Shown: piece after piece, positions 16,381 to 24,107 of the stretch
Layout: every line of letters starts with the position of its first letter
Position numbering within the stretch: the stretch's first letter is position 1
Origin: Gemmatimonadota bacterium
GTDB lineage: Bacteria > Gemmatimonadota > Gemmatimonadetes > Palauibacterales > Palauibacteraceae
Reading direction: 5' to 3'
DNA length: 33,470 nucleotides
Assembly: GCA_029861425.1 (NCBI GenBank)
Contig: JAOTZH010000019.1
Location: 1-33,470, forward strand
Program-made: the position numbers and the translations under genes
Notes under the pieces: model-generated
What the model was told of the DNA's origin: nothing
The model's database searches: none
What the model saw: the letters and a program-made list of their open reading frames with translations, nothing else

Positions 16381-16893
16381 GTGAAGTTCCATAGAGAGAT
16401 GAGCGGGCGGACGGTCGCGCGACGGTTCGCGGCGCCAGCGTTCCTGCTGCTCTGCGTGGCGTGCGGACACGACCCGTTCGCGCTGTCCTCGGAGGCGGTG
16501 GAGGATCACCGAGCTCGCTGGCTCGCCGCCGGCATCGACGACTACGAATACGACTATCGGCGCCAGTGCGAGTGCCTGCCGACTGACACCCGGCCCGCGA
16601 GGGTGAGGGTCAGGGACGGGCGGGTCGCGACTGCGACGTACAGCGACTCGGGCGAGCTGGCGGGAAGCTTCGCGGCCTATCCGACGGTCGAGGAGCTGTT
16701 CGATCTCGTCGACGAAGCGATTGTCCGGGAGGCGGCCATGCTGGTCGTGTCCTACGACTCGCGACTGGGATACCCGACGAAAATCACGATCGATTACGAT
16801 CTTCAGGCAGCGGATGATGAACTCACGATCGAAGCTCACAACCTCGTTTCGGCACCGGACACCGGCGTTTTCCAGGATCTGGTGGCTCGCTAG
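16381..16893 (+). CDS. DUF6174-like exported protein, probable lipoprotein (copy 1)
   Basis: A 170-residue protein with basic N-terminus, hydrophobic stretch (FAAPAFLLLCVAC) and a weak lipobox ending at C28. The mature part has the pattern I associate with DUF6174: RARWLAAGIDDYEYDYRRQC followed by EC, TVEELFDLVDEAI, and YDSRLGYPTKITIDYD followed by an acidic tail (AADDELTIEA). The domain's role is unknown; it probably faces the periplasm. GTG 16381 has GAGG eight bases upstream; ATG 16399 is an alternative. It is closely related to the next gene, and its last 80 nt also encode that gene's N-terminus in another frame. Confidence 0.78.
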   Translation: MKFHREMSGRTVARRFAAPAFLLLCVACGHDPFALSSEAVEDHRARWLAAGIDDYEYDYRRQCECLPTDTRPARVRVRDGRVATATYSDSGELAGSFAAYPTVEELFDLVDEAIVREAAMLVVSYDSRLGYPTKITIDYDLQAADDELTIEAHNLVSAPDTGVFQDLVAR

Positions 16894-17320
16894 CCTGACG
16901 GTCCTGGTAAGCGGCTGTTCGGACCCGTTCGGCGTCGAACAGGACACGCTCGATCAGGCGCGGGCCCGCTGGGCGAGCCTGGGCGTGACCGACTACTCGT
17001 TCGAGTTACGGCGATCCTGCTTCTGCGGGCCGGACTTCACCCGACGGATCAGGATCGACGTCGAGAGCGGCTCGGTGATCGGGGCCGTCTACGTGGACGA
17101 CGGCCAGCCGGTGACGACGCCGCTCGGCGAGCTGTCCACGATCGAGGATCTGTTCGACGAGATCCAGAATGCGATCGACCGCGAGGCCTTCACCCTGCTC
17201 GCGGAGTACGAGCCTGTGTTCGGCCACCCGACCGAAGTCTCGATCGACTTCGACATCCAGATCGCGGACGAGGAGATGGCCTTCGACGTCAGGAACCTGG
17301 TGTTCGCGGTCGCGGGCTAG
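16814..17320 (+). CDS. DUF6174-like lipoprotein (copy 2), overlapping copy 1
   Basis: A 168-residue lipoprotein. Its signal peptide has a long basic N-region, a hydrophobic core and a good lipobox LVSGC, with C35 as the lipid-attachment residue. The mature part mirrors copy 1: DPFG after the Cys (DPFA in copy 1), RARWASLGVTDYSFELRRSC, TIEDLFDEIQNAI and FGHPTEVSIDFD followed by ADEE. Start codons are limited to ATG 16814 or 16817, as no other common start codon lies in frame between 16814 and the lipobox. The gene therefore begins 80 nt inside copy 1, in the +1 frame, and its signal peptide shares DNA with copy 1's C-terminus. It converges on the gene ending at 17326, with a 5-bp gap. Confidence 0.8.
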   Translation: MMNSRSKLTTSFRHRTPAFSRIWWLASLTVLVSGCSDPFGVEQDTLDQARARWASLGVTDYSFELRRSCFCGPDFTRRIRIDVESGSVIGAVYVDDGQPVTTPLGELSTIEDLFDEIQNAIDREAFTLLAEYEPVFGHPTEVSIDFDIQIADEEMAFDVRNLVFAVAG

Positions 17321-17325
17321 ACGCG

Positions 17326-17685
17326 TCAGCCGCCGCGGGTACCGCTGAACGTGCCCGAGCCCAGCTGCCCGTATTCGCAGGTGCCCTCGTAGGAATTCCC
17401 CTCGACGGTCCCCTTGTAGACGATCTCTCCGGCCTGGCTGTCGAATTTGAGCTCGACGGAGCTTCCATCGACGCTACCGGTCACCTCCGCTTCGCCCAGC
17501 GCGCCGGTATACGTCCCGGTGATCGTGGCGCCGTCCTGGACGAGCTCGAAAGTGGCGTCGCCCGTGCCGGCATCCAGATCGACCGCCAGCACCCACGTGC
17601 CCGTCATGTCCTGAGCGACCACGCCGCCGACGAGAACGAAACCGATCGCGACGGCGCCGAGCACCGCGCGTGTGAGTGTTTTCAT
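17326..17685 (-). CDS. Small secreted beta-rich protein of unknown function
   Basis: A 119-residue protein with a clear signal peptide (MKTLTRAVLGAVAIGFVLVG, then VVAQD near residue 25). The mature part is about 94 residues of short beta strands separated by Gly-rich turns: MTGTWVLAVD, then FELVQDGATITGTYTG, and final GSGTFSGTRGG. This resembles small lipocalin-like or avidin-like barrels seen in extracellular proteins, but I cannot name a family. ATG 17685 has AGGAGG six bases upstream. It starts 10 bp after the stop of the copper monooxygenase gene, so the two are very likely co-transcribed and may act together in the periplasm. Confidence 0.82.
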   Translation of the reverse strand: MKTLTRAVLGAVAIGFVLVGGVVAQDMTGTWVLAVDLDAGTGDATFELVQDGATITGTYTGALGEAEVTGSVDGSSVELKFDSQAGEIVYKGTVEGNSYEGTCEYGQLGSGTFSGTRGG

Positions 17686-17694
17686 CAGATCCTC

Positions 17695-18993
17695 CTATCG
17701 ATCGCCAGGTGAGAAGAGCGGCCGAGCTGCCGGCAGATCATCGGGGATGGGATCGCCCACGATGATGCTCCTCGGCTCGGACTCGGTGAATCCCATGAAC
17801 CCGAAGCCCATCTCGTCGGTCGTGGGGCGCCCCCAGCGGACGGCCCGTGTGGCGTCCGGGTTCGACGGATTGTCGGCCGAGTTGTCCCAGCAGGCACGGA
17901 AGTAGATGTCGGTCCCCGCGGGCACCTCCAGCGGGTCCCTGAGCCAGTAGTCGTGTTGCCACTGGAAGTCGTACGCGGGCACGTCGAGCAGCGGCCGGAC
18001 CGTGCCGTCCGGCAGACGGGCCTCGTAGTAGGCGGACTTGCCCCGCAGGTGCATGTGCGGGTTAAAGCGGAGAATCTGCACGTCCCTCTCGAACGTGAAA
18101 TCACGATCGTAGCAGTAGTTCGGGGCGCCCGCGGGGATTTCGAATCGCCACAGTCCGAGCGATTCGCTCTCCATGACATGACGAATCTCTGCTCCCGGCT
18201 CGTAGAACTTGATGCCCGCCTCGGTCATGATCTCTTCGGCGCTCCCCGGGCCGGCTTCCTTGTGGTAGTGCATCTGGAACGTGACCGTCGTCCCCTTTCG
18301 GAGAAGCCGGCTGTAGCCATCCGGGTATTCCCGATGCTCGTAGCCGGGGGCAATCCCCCCGATCGGCCGCGCGATGATGTGGTGCACGGTCGGGCTCCCG
18401 GGGTGGAACTCCACGGCCTTGACCCAGCGATCCTCTGGCAGCAGCTCGGCCGGGATCTCGACTTCGATGTCGACGTACTCGTCTTCGACTTCGTCCAGAA
18501 CGAGATACGGCTCCGGAAAGCGGACGATGAGGTCGGGCTCGCCGATGGCCCAACCCCCGCTCCTCTCGGACTCGAAGATGCGTGCATCGGGCGCCTCGGC
18601 GGGATCGCCCTCGGGCGAGCCTGCGACTACCCAATCCCGTATCGTCGCCACCTCGGTCTCGCTGATGTACCGCTCGTTCGAGAAATGGCCGAGGAAATCC
18701 CCCGACGCGTGCCAGGGCGGCATGCGACCCGCCTCGAGCTGGAACACCATGAGCGGGCCCCACTCGCGGGTCTCCTCGTAGCTCGTGAACGACTGCGGGG
18801 CGACCATCCCGCCGAGGTCGAGACCGTTCTCCCGGTGACAGTCCTGACATCTCGACTGGAGAATGGGCAGGACGTCCGCGTGGTATGTCGGGGAGGCCGG
18901 CGAGTCGGCGCGAAACGCGAGCAGCGCGGCGCCGGCGACCAGCGGCACGGCGAGGATCGTGAGGACCTTCGTCCTCGTGACGCCTGCGGACAT
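17695..18993 (-). CDS. Cytochrome c / type II copper monooxygenase-like protein, exported
   Basis: A 432-residue periplasmic protein. After an N-terminal membrane signal (LTILAVPLVAGAALLAF) comes a cytochrome c-like domain with one heme motif C49-Q-D-C52-H53 and a likely distal Met in GRMPPWH. The larger C-terminal part has His clusters typical of the PHM/dopamine-beta-monooxygenase copper fold: HPGSPTVHHI, FQMHYH and NPHMHLRGK, plus a Met-rich stretch near the end. Such proteins are frequent and uncharacterised in Gemmatimonadota, Acidobacteria and Planctomycetes. The reaction is unknown; heme-fed copper oxidation is an inference. I chose ATG 18993 with AGGGGG five bases upstream; GTG 19011 would place that sequence inside the gene. 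Confidence 0.8.
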   Translation of the reverse strand: MSAGVTRTKVLTILAVPLVAGAALLAFRADSPASPTYHADVLPILQSRCQDCHRENGLDLGGMVAPQSFTSYEETREWGPLMVFQLEAGRMPPWHASGDFLGHFSNERYISETEVATIRDWVVAGSPEGDPAEAPDARIFESERSGGWAIGEPDLIVRFPEPYLVLDEVEDEYVDIEVEIPAELLPEDRWVKAVEFHPGSPTVHHIIARPIGGIAPGYEHREYPDGYSRLLRKGTTVTFQMHYHKEAGPGSAEEIMTEAGIKFYEPGAEIRHVMESESLGLWRFEIPAGAPNYCYDRDFTFERDVQILRFNPHMHLRGKSAYYEARLPDGTVRPLLDVPAYDFQWQHDYWLRDPLEVPAGTDIYFRACWDNSADNPSNPDATRAVRWGRPTTDEMGFGFMGFTESEPRSIIVGDPIPDDLPAARPLFSPGDR

Positions 18994-19086
18994 GGTTCCC
19001 CCTGTGGCCAAGCGAGATGGCGAGGTCGAAGAATAGAAGCCGCGGACCCGCGTGAGCCAGAGGACGCGTGCGACGCGACGATCGCG

Positions 19087-20466
19087 CTAGACCGCGGCGG
19101 GTTCCTCGTCGCTCCACCCCGTGAGGAGCACCACGGCGAGCACCGCGATCGATAGCCCGAGCCACGGGTTGAAGAGCGCGAGCGCGCTTCCACCGAGCAA
19201 CGCCGTCCCTCGACCGGTTCGGCCGCGGACCATTTCCATCGACACGTATGCACAGGCGAACCCGGTGAGCACCAGCGTCAGCGCCAGCGCGATCGGGAGC
19301 ATCGGGCGCAGCGCCGTGACGAGCGGCAGGAAGAGATAGAGGATCGGGATCCCCCACATGTAGTAGGAGGCGATCCCGGTGTAGAGGGAGTCCATCGCTT
19401 TCCGCCCCTCCGCCCAGCGGTTCACGATGATCACGTGGACACCCGTCCACAGGATGCCCTGGGTGGGATAGAACGGTACGAGGAGGCCCATCGCCGCATT
19501 CCGTAACCCGGTACTCAGGTGGGTGCGCGTCACGTCGATCTCGATCTTCTCGTCCGGCCGGTTCTCTCCGGCATGCTCGAGGATCGCGATCCCGGTGATC
19601 ATGTCTCCGAAGAGGACCACGTAGCCGATGAAGGCGAGGCTGACGATGTCCGGATCGAGCATCAACGAAAGCGCCGGGAATCCGATGCCGAAGGGCGACG
19701 CCTTCTCGATCAGAGCCCCGATCGGTGGGATGACGAAGCCCCCCTGCAGGATGCTCTGGCCGTCCACCACGTACACCAGCTCACCCGCGAGAATGCCGAC
19801 GACTCCTCCGATTACGAGCCCCGGAAGGAGTCCAAGCGACACGAACCACGAGAACGACCGCGACTTCTCGCGGAGACGTCGCACCGGAATCGAGAACGCG
19901 AGTAGAAGCGAGATACCGATCGCCAGGGACATCGAAATCGGCATCGCGAAGAGGTTGTCCGGGGCATCATCGAGGAACACGCGTTTTAGCGCGGCGATGG
20001 CGGCTCCCATGATGATGGCGGCCTTCAGGGCTCTGGGGATCGCGTCGATAAAGCGTCGCCCCAGGCCCGTCGCACCCAGGACGAGCAGGATGATCGCCAG
20101 GTCCAGCGACATCGCGATCATCGCCTGGAACTTCTCGTCGGGAGTCGGGAACCGATCACCGAGGACGAGGGTCAGCACGAACGGAAGAGCGGGCGTGATC
20201 CAACCGGTCGCGAACGGTTCGCCGAACAGAAGCGGGGCCGAGGTGATGAGGAGGGCGTGAAAGAACGCCATCGACACGGCTTCGTGGAACGTGAGCCCGA
20301 ACGCGCCGGTCATGACGGGTACGAGCGCCAGACCCGTCGCGGCGGAGAGGAGGATCCCCTGAGCAAACTCCGGCGCTTCGAATCCGACGTGGAACCCGGG
20401 AAGCCGCGTGGTGAACGGACCCCACCGCAAGCCCGGCTGGGCGGACCCGACCTCGCGCTCGATCAT
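19087..20466 (-). CDS. Multi-pass permease, NCS2 (xanthine/uracil)-like
   Basis: A 459-residue membrane protein with about 12-14 hydrophobic segments. The early GILLSAATGLALVPVMTGAF, the IPRALKAAIIMGAAIAAL segment and the overall size resemble the UraA/AzgA transporter fold. The substrate cannot be inferred, and classic NCS2 signature residues are not clear, so this is a fold-level guess. It is the last gene of the long minus-strand operon, starting 12 bp after the small protein's stop codon. Its place behind acyl-CoA carboxylase genes hints at uptake or export of an organic acid instead of a nucleobase. Confidence 0.65.
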   Translation of the reverse strand: MIEREVGSAQPGLRWGPFTTRLPGFHVGFEAPEFAQGILLSAATGLALVPVMTGAFGLTFHEAVSMAFFHALLITSAPLLFGEPFATGWITPALPFVLTLVLGDRFPTPDEKFQAMIAMSLDLAIILLVLGATGLGRRFIDAIPRALKAAIIMGAAIAALKRVFLDDAPDNLFAMPISMSLAIGISLLLAFSIPVRRLREKSRSFSWFVSLGLLPGLVIGGVVGILAGELVYVVDGQSILQGGFVIPPIGALIEKASPFGIGFPALSLMLDPDIVSLAFIGYVVLFGDMITGIAILEHAGENRPDEKIEIDVTRTHLSTGLRNAAMGLLVPFYPTQGILWTGVHVIIVNRWAEGRKAMDSLYTGIASYYMWGIPILYLFLPLVTALRPMLPIALALTLVLTGFACAYVSMEMVRGRTGRGTALLGGSALALFNPWLGLSIAVLAVVLLTGWSDEEPAAV

Positions 20467-20478
20467 CTGCCGCCCCGT

Positions 20479-20685
20479 TTACGAGTCGTCAAGGCCCTCC
20501 GCCGGAGCCCGGGCCATCCGGAGCAGCAGCGCCGCGAGGACGAGCCCGGCTCCGATTCCGGCCACGAATTCCTGCTCCAGGTAGGTGCCCGCGAGCCAGG
20601 TCGCGCCTCCCGCGAGCCCGAAGGACACCTGGAAGTTCAGCCACCAGCGCGCGGGGCTACCGACTGTCGGGTCGCGTCTCCCCAC
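20479..20685 (-). CDS. Small two-helix membrane protein
   Basis: A 68-residue protein with two hydrophobic segments (FQVSFGLAGGATWLAGTYL and FVAGIGAGLVLAALLLRMA) and a short acidic tail. It begins at a GTG (20685) 9 bp after the preceding stop and ends 12 bp before the permease start. Spacing and composition support a real gene translated with its neighbours. It may be an accessory subunit of the adjacent membrane proteins. I do not recognise a family. Confidence 0.65.
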   Translation of the reverse strand: MGRRDPTVGSPARWWLNFQVSFGLAGGATWLAGTYLEQEFVAGIGAGLVLAALLLRMARAPAEGLDDS

Positions 20686-20694
20686 GGGGGCGCG

Positions 20695-21342
20695 CTACGC
20701 GTCGATCGGGCGGGAGACCGGAGCTTCGTCGTCCGTGTCGGCCCACCCGATCGCGGCGCCGGTGACGGCTCCCCAGATCAGGTTGAGCAGAATCACGAAG
20801 ACGAAGACCAGAGCGCCGAAGTCCGCGCCGAACCACCCCGCGTCGAGATCGATCGGATAGACTTTGAGAAGCATGTAGAGGCTGACGAGCAGGCTGAAGC
20901 TCGCCCCGCGCGTGCCTGGCGAAACACCCGGCACGTGGGGATAGAGGACCCCGAGCACCATGCCCCACACGGCGGCGGACCCCAGGGGAACCAGCAGCTC
21001 CGAGCCTTCCCCGAAAGACGGGAGCGCGACGCCGAGTGCGGCATCGAGGCCGAAGCTCCCGATCAGCCACCGCGCGATGAGGGCCGCGCCCCCCCCGAGC
21101 AGCCCACCCAGCAACCCCGTCCCGAGTCGGCTGCTCAGATCCAGCCGACCCTCGACGTCGGGACCGTATCGGGCCGAGCCCAGCAACACGCCGGTCGCGG
21201 CGATGCCGACCACGAGCAGTAACACGCCCCCGCTGATCGTCCCGCGCCCAGTGCCGAGCAGGAACCCACCCGCACCCAGCGCGACAAGGCTGACCACACG
21301 CCAAAGAAAGGGCGAACCCGGGAGCCTGGCTTCTTCTGTCAT
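20695..21342 (-). CDS. Polytopic membrane protein of unknown function
   Basis: A 215-residue membrane protein with about six hydrophobic segments, including VVSLVALGAGGFLLGTG, GGVLLLVVGIAATGVLLG and a C-terminal FVFVILLNLIWGAVTGAAIG. Gly-rich helices suggest close packing. It has no signature I recognise. Its ATG lies 1 bp before the stop codon of the hydratase gene on the coding strand order, so it belongs to the same operon. Together with the 68-residue protein and the permease it forms a membrane-protein block at the operon end. Confidence 0.75.
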   Translation of the reverse strand: MTEEARLPGSPFLWRVVSLVALGAGGFLLGTGRGTISGGVLLLVVGIAATGVLLGSARYGPDVEGRLDLSSRLGTGLLGGLLGGGAALIARWLIGSFGLDAALGVALPSFGEGSELLVPLGSAAVWGMVLGVLYPHVPGVSPGTRGASFSLLVSLYMLLKVYPIDLDAGWFGADFGALVFVFVILLNLIWGAVTGAAIGWADTDDEAPVSRPIDA

Positions 21343-21343
21343 C

Positions 21344-22111
21344 TCAGCTCTTCTCCAGGAAACGCCGAATCCCGGCCTGGCAGTCGTCAGTGAGACGCGC
21401 CAGTGCGTTCACCCTCGCCCCCGCCCCGATCGCTGACTCGAACCCCATGTCGTCCGCCGCGTAGAGTAGCCGCTTCGATAGCGCGAGCGCGGACGTGCTT
21501 CGGCCCGCGAGGTCGACGAGGAAGCGATCCGCGTCAGGGTCGAACGTCTCATCGGGCAGAACTCGGTTGACGAGTCCGAGCTCGGCGGCGCCCGCGGCCG
21601 AGACGGAGTCTCCGGTCGCGACGAGCTCAAACGCCCGTTTCTCGCCGAGATTTCGTCTCAGGATCGCGATCACCATCGCTGGAACGAACCCCAGTTTTAC
21701 CTCGGGATACCCGAACGAAGCGCTCTCCGCCGCGAGCACCATGTCGCAAGCGGTCGCGAGACCGCATCCACCCGCGAGCGCCCGGCCGCGCACGAGCGCG
21801 ACGATGGGCGTCTCCAGCCGTCGCATGAGGAGGAAGAGCTCGCCGAGAGACTCCGCGTCGCCGAGGCTCGTCATCACGCCCTCCTCCACCGCCGACTGGA
21901 CCTCCCGCAGGTCCGCCCCCGCGCAGAAATCGGGGCCGTTCCCCGCTACGGCGATCACCTTCACACGCTCGTCCGCGCCTGCCAGGGCGAGCGCCTCTTT
22001 GAGCTCGGCCAGAAGCGCGATATTGAGGGCGTTGCGCTGCTCCGGACGATCGAGCCGGATCCGGTTGACCCCCGTCTGTTCGTCGATCTCGACTTCGAGG
22101 TGCTCGAACAT
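21344..22111 (-). CDS. Enoyl-CoA hydratase/isomerase, methylglutaconyl-CoA hydratase-like
   Basis: A 255-residue crotonase-family protein. The oxyanion-hole motif CAGADLREV is present. The first glutamate of classic hydratases is replaced (ALAGGCGLATACD, G117), while the second catalytic Glu remains (YPEVKLGFVPA, E137). That arrangement and the following sequence match the methylglutaconyl/isohexenylglutaconyl-CoA hydratase branch (LiuC/AtuE). Such an enzyme acts right after a 3-methylcrotonyl- or geranyl-type CoA carboxylase, which agrees with the carboxylase beta gene upstream in this operon. ATG 22111 has AGGA upstream, 11 bp after the preceding stop. The exact substrate is inferred from context. 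Confidence 0.85.
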   Translation of the reverse strand: MFEHLEVEIDEQTGVNRIRLDRPEQRNALNIALLAELKEALALAGADERVKVIAVAGNGPDFCAGADLREVQSAVEEGVMTSLGDAESLGELFLLMRRLETPIVALVRGRALAGGCGLATACDMVLAAESASFGYPEVKLGFVPAMVIAILRRNLGEKRAFELVATGDSVSAAGAAELGLVNRVLPDETFDPDADRFLVDLAGRSTSALALSKRLLYAADDMGFESAIGAGARVNALARLTDDCQAGIRRFLEKS

Positions 22112-22122
22112 GTCCTGGCTCC

Positions 22123-22494
22123 CTAGGCCTGTTCGGCCGGTGGGCGGCCCGGTCGGTCCGCGTCCCGATCCAGCAGCTCGTCGGAAACGTCGATCTCCAT
22201 CCGGAGGAGCGCCGTGGCGAACGTCTTTCCCTGGGCATCCAGCATCAGCGACACCGTCCCCCCGCCACCCAGCGACCGGTGCAGCAGGAAGTTGAGCGCC
22301 CGCAGGTTGGGAAGCTCGAAGCGTTCGACCTCACCTTTGCAGATACCATCGAAGTGTTGCTTTACACGTTCCGCCGTAACCTCTTGTACAAGAACAGGAT
22401 AAATGGACGGCCTGAAGGCCACGAGACCGATGTTTGCCGTGTCTCCCTTGTCCCCCGAGCGCGCGAACGCGATCTCCCTCAGCTGGACCCTCAT
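22123..22494 (-). CDS. AtuA-related C-terminal domain protein
   Basis: A 123-residue protein matching the small domain that usually forms the C-terminal end of AtuA/DUF1446 proteins. It begins LREIAFARSGDKGDTANIGL, where the SGDKGD(T/S)xNIG pattern is characteristic, and includes FLLHRSLGGGG. Here it is a separate gene whose ATG overlaps the stop of the large AtuA domain gene by four bases (ATGA), indicating translational coupling. The biochemical role of AtuA is unknown; genetic work in Pseudomonas links it to acyclic terpene use. Residues after about 105 are a charged, Pro-rich tail. Confidence 0.85.
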   Translation of the reverse strand: MRVQLREIAFARSGDKGDTANIGLVAFRPSIYPVLVQEVTAERVKQHFDGICKGEVERFELPNLRALNFLLHRSLGGGGTVSLMLDAQGKTFATALLRMEIDVSDELLDRDADRPGRPPAEQA

Positions 22495-24107
22495 AGCTCC
22501 ACCGTGTCCACCGTGACCCCCGTCTCCACCGCTCCACGATCGATCAGCGCCGGCCAGTACGCGACCACGTCCTGGACTCGCGGGCGGCCGCCAGCGAAGC
22601 CGGTCACGGTCGGCGGACCCGCGAGAATCAGGGGCGCCATCTCACGGGTGAACGCCGCGACCGTCGCCCGATCCGCGTCCCGGACCCCAACGCGCAGGGT
22701 CACCTCCGGCAGCTCGTCGAGCGGCGGCCCGGCGAGCGCTCCGTGGCAGGCTCCGGCACCGATGTACTCGGTGCGGACCTCGTCGAACTCCAGCCCCAGG
22801 TACTCGAGTCGGCCACGGAGCACTTCGTTCCCCCGCGCGGCTTTCTCGTATGCGTCCGGCCACGCGTATGTGAGCGTCCCGACCGCCTTGAAGCCGTCAC
22901 TGTACGCGATGGAGACCTTGAGCTTGTCAGTCCTCGCCCGCCCGCGAACGCCGCGCACCTTCACCCGGTCCTCGCCCATGTCCTGAAGCTCGATTGTCGA
23001 GAAGTCGGCGACCACGTCCGGGGTGATGTACTCCTCCGGGTCCCCCATCTCGTAGACGAGCTGCTCCGTAACGGTCTCCCACGTGACGCGGCCACCCAGG
23101 GCCGCGTGCTTCGTGACGACGAAGGTCCCGTCTCCGCGCGCCTCGATAATCGGATATCCCGGGACCGTGAGGTCGATCTGCCTCCAATCGACCAGCGAGT
23201 TGCCACCGGTCGCCTGGCAGCCGCACTCGTTGATGTGGCCGGCGACGACACCCGAGGCGAGCAAATCCCAGTCGTCGGCGGCCCACCCGAACTCGTGGAT
23301 CAGCGGGGCGTACGTCAGCGCCGTGTCCGTCGAGCGTCCCGTGATCACGATGTCCGCACCCTGTTCGAGCGCTCGTACGATCGGCTCGGCACCGAGATAG
23401 ACGTTCGCGCTGGCGACCCGGTCGCGGACAGTGGAGAGCGGCTCACCTGTCTCCATGTGCGAGAGCGCATGCCCGCCGTCGATGAACTCGTCGAGCCGAC
23501 CCATGATGTCATCGCCCCGAACGACCGCGACCCTGAGAGGCCGCGGTAGATCGACGGAGGCCAGGGCGAGCCCGAGTGCCTCACGGCACCCGACCGGGTT
23601 CACTCCGCCCGCATTCGATACGACCCGCACCCCCCGATCGACGAGGTCCGGCGCGAGGTCGACCATGAGCTGAACGAAGTCGCGGGCGTAGCCGGCCTCG
23701 GGACTGCGCTCACGCTGTTTCTGCATGATCGACATCGTGATCTCGGCGAGGTAGTCGAGCATCAGGTAGTCGATCGCGCCGGTCCGCACCTGGAGTTTGG
23801 GCGCCTCCTGCCAATCGCCCCAGAAGCCCTGCCCCGATCCGATTCGGACCACCTTCTCGGAGGGGTCGGAAGCGGCCTCGAGCGCCTCCTCGGTCGCGGG
23901 GTCGAGCGTCGTCTCGTCCGGGGCATCCAGCACGGCCGCGCCGGTCCCCATGTCGAAAGAGGGGGCTCCGGGAGAGGCCGGGGGCCGCCAGCCACGCGGA
24001 TCCCCCTCCCGCGGAGATGGTCCTCCGCCGCCGGGGCCGTCTCGCTCGGAGCTCGTCACTGGCTGCTCCCCGGTCGGCTCGACCGGGTTCTTCTTTCTAT
24101 CCATCAC
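22491..24107 (-). CDS. AtuA-family protein (DUF1446), acyclic terpene utilization-like
   Basis: A 538-residue protein whose residues 86-538 match DUF1446/AtuA: VVRIGSGQGFWGDWQEAP, VSNAGGVNPVGC, VITGRSTDTALTYAPLIHEF and YIGAGACHG. The mechanism is unknown; the family co-occurs with acyl-CoA carboxylases for branched or terpenoid acids. Residues 1-85 are an extra Pro/Gly/acidic low-complexity extension. GTG 24107 and the next ATG 24104 overlap the carboxylase stop, which argues that the extension is translated. An internal GTG at 23852 would remove it and leave a 250-nt untranslated gap. The C-terminal domain normally fused to this family is encoded by the next, overlapping gene. Confidence 0.88.
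   Translation of the reverse strand: MMDRKKNPVEPTGEQPVTSSERDGPGGGGPSPREGDPRGWRPPASPGAPSFDMGTGAAVLDAPDETTLDPATEEALEAASDPSEKVVRIGSGQGFWGDWQEAPKLQVRTGAIDYLMLDYLAEITMSIMQKQRERSPEAGYARDFVQLMVDLAPDLVDRGVRVVSNAGGVNPVGCREALGLALASVDLPRPLRVAVVRGDDIMGRLDEFIDGGHALSHMETGEPLSTVRDRVASANVYLGAEPIVRALEQGADIVITGRSTDTALTYAPLIHEFGWAADDWDLLASGVVAGHINECGCQATGGNSLVDWRQIDLTVPGYPIIEARGDGTFVVTKHAALGGRVTWETVTEQLVYEMGDPEEYITPDVVADFSTIELQDMGEDRVKVRGVRGRARTDKLKVSIAYSDGFKAVGTLTYAWPDAYEKAARGNEVLRGRLEYLGLEFDEVRTEYIGAGACHGALAGPPLDELPEVTLRVGVRDADRATVAAFTREMAPLILAGPPTVTGFAGGRPRVQDVVAYWPALIDRGAVETGVTVDTVEL

Noticed and set aside
17953-19155. A 400-codon plus-strand open frame
   Set aside because: It is a shadow of the cytochrome c/copper monooxygenase on the minus strand.
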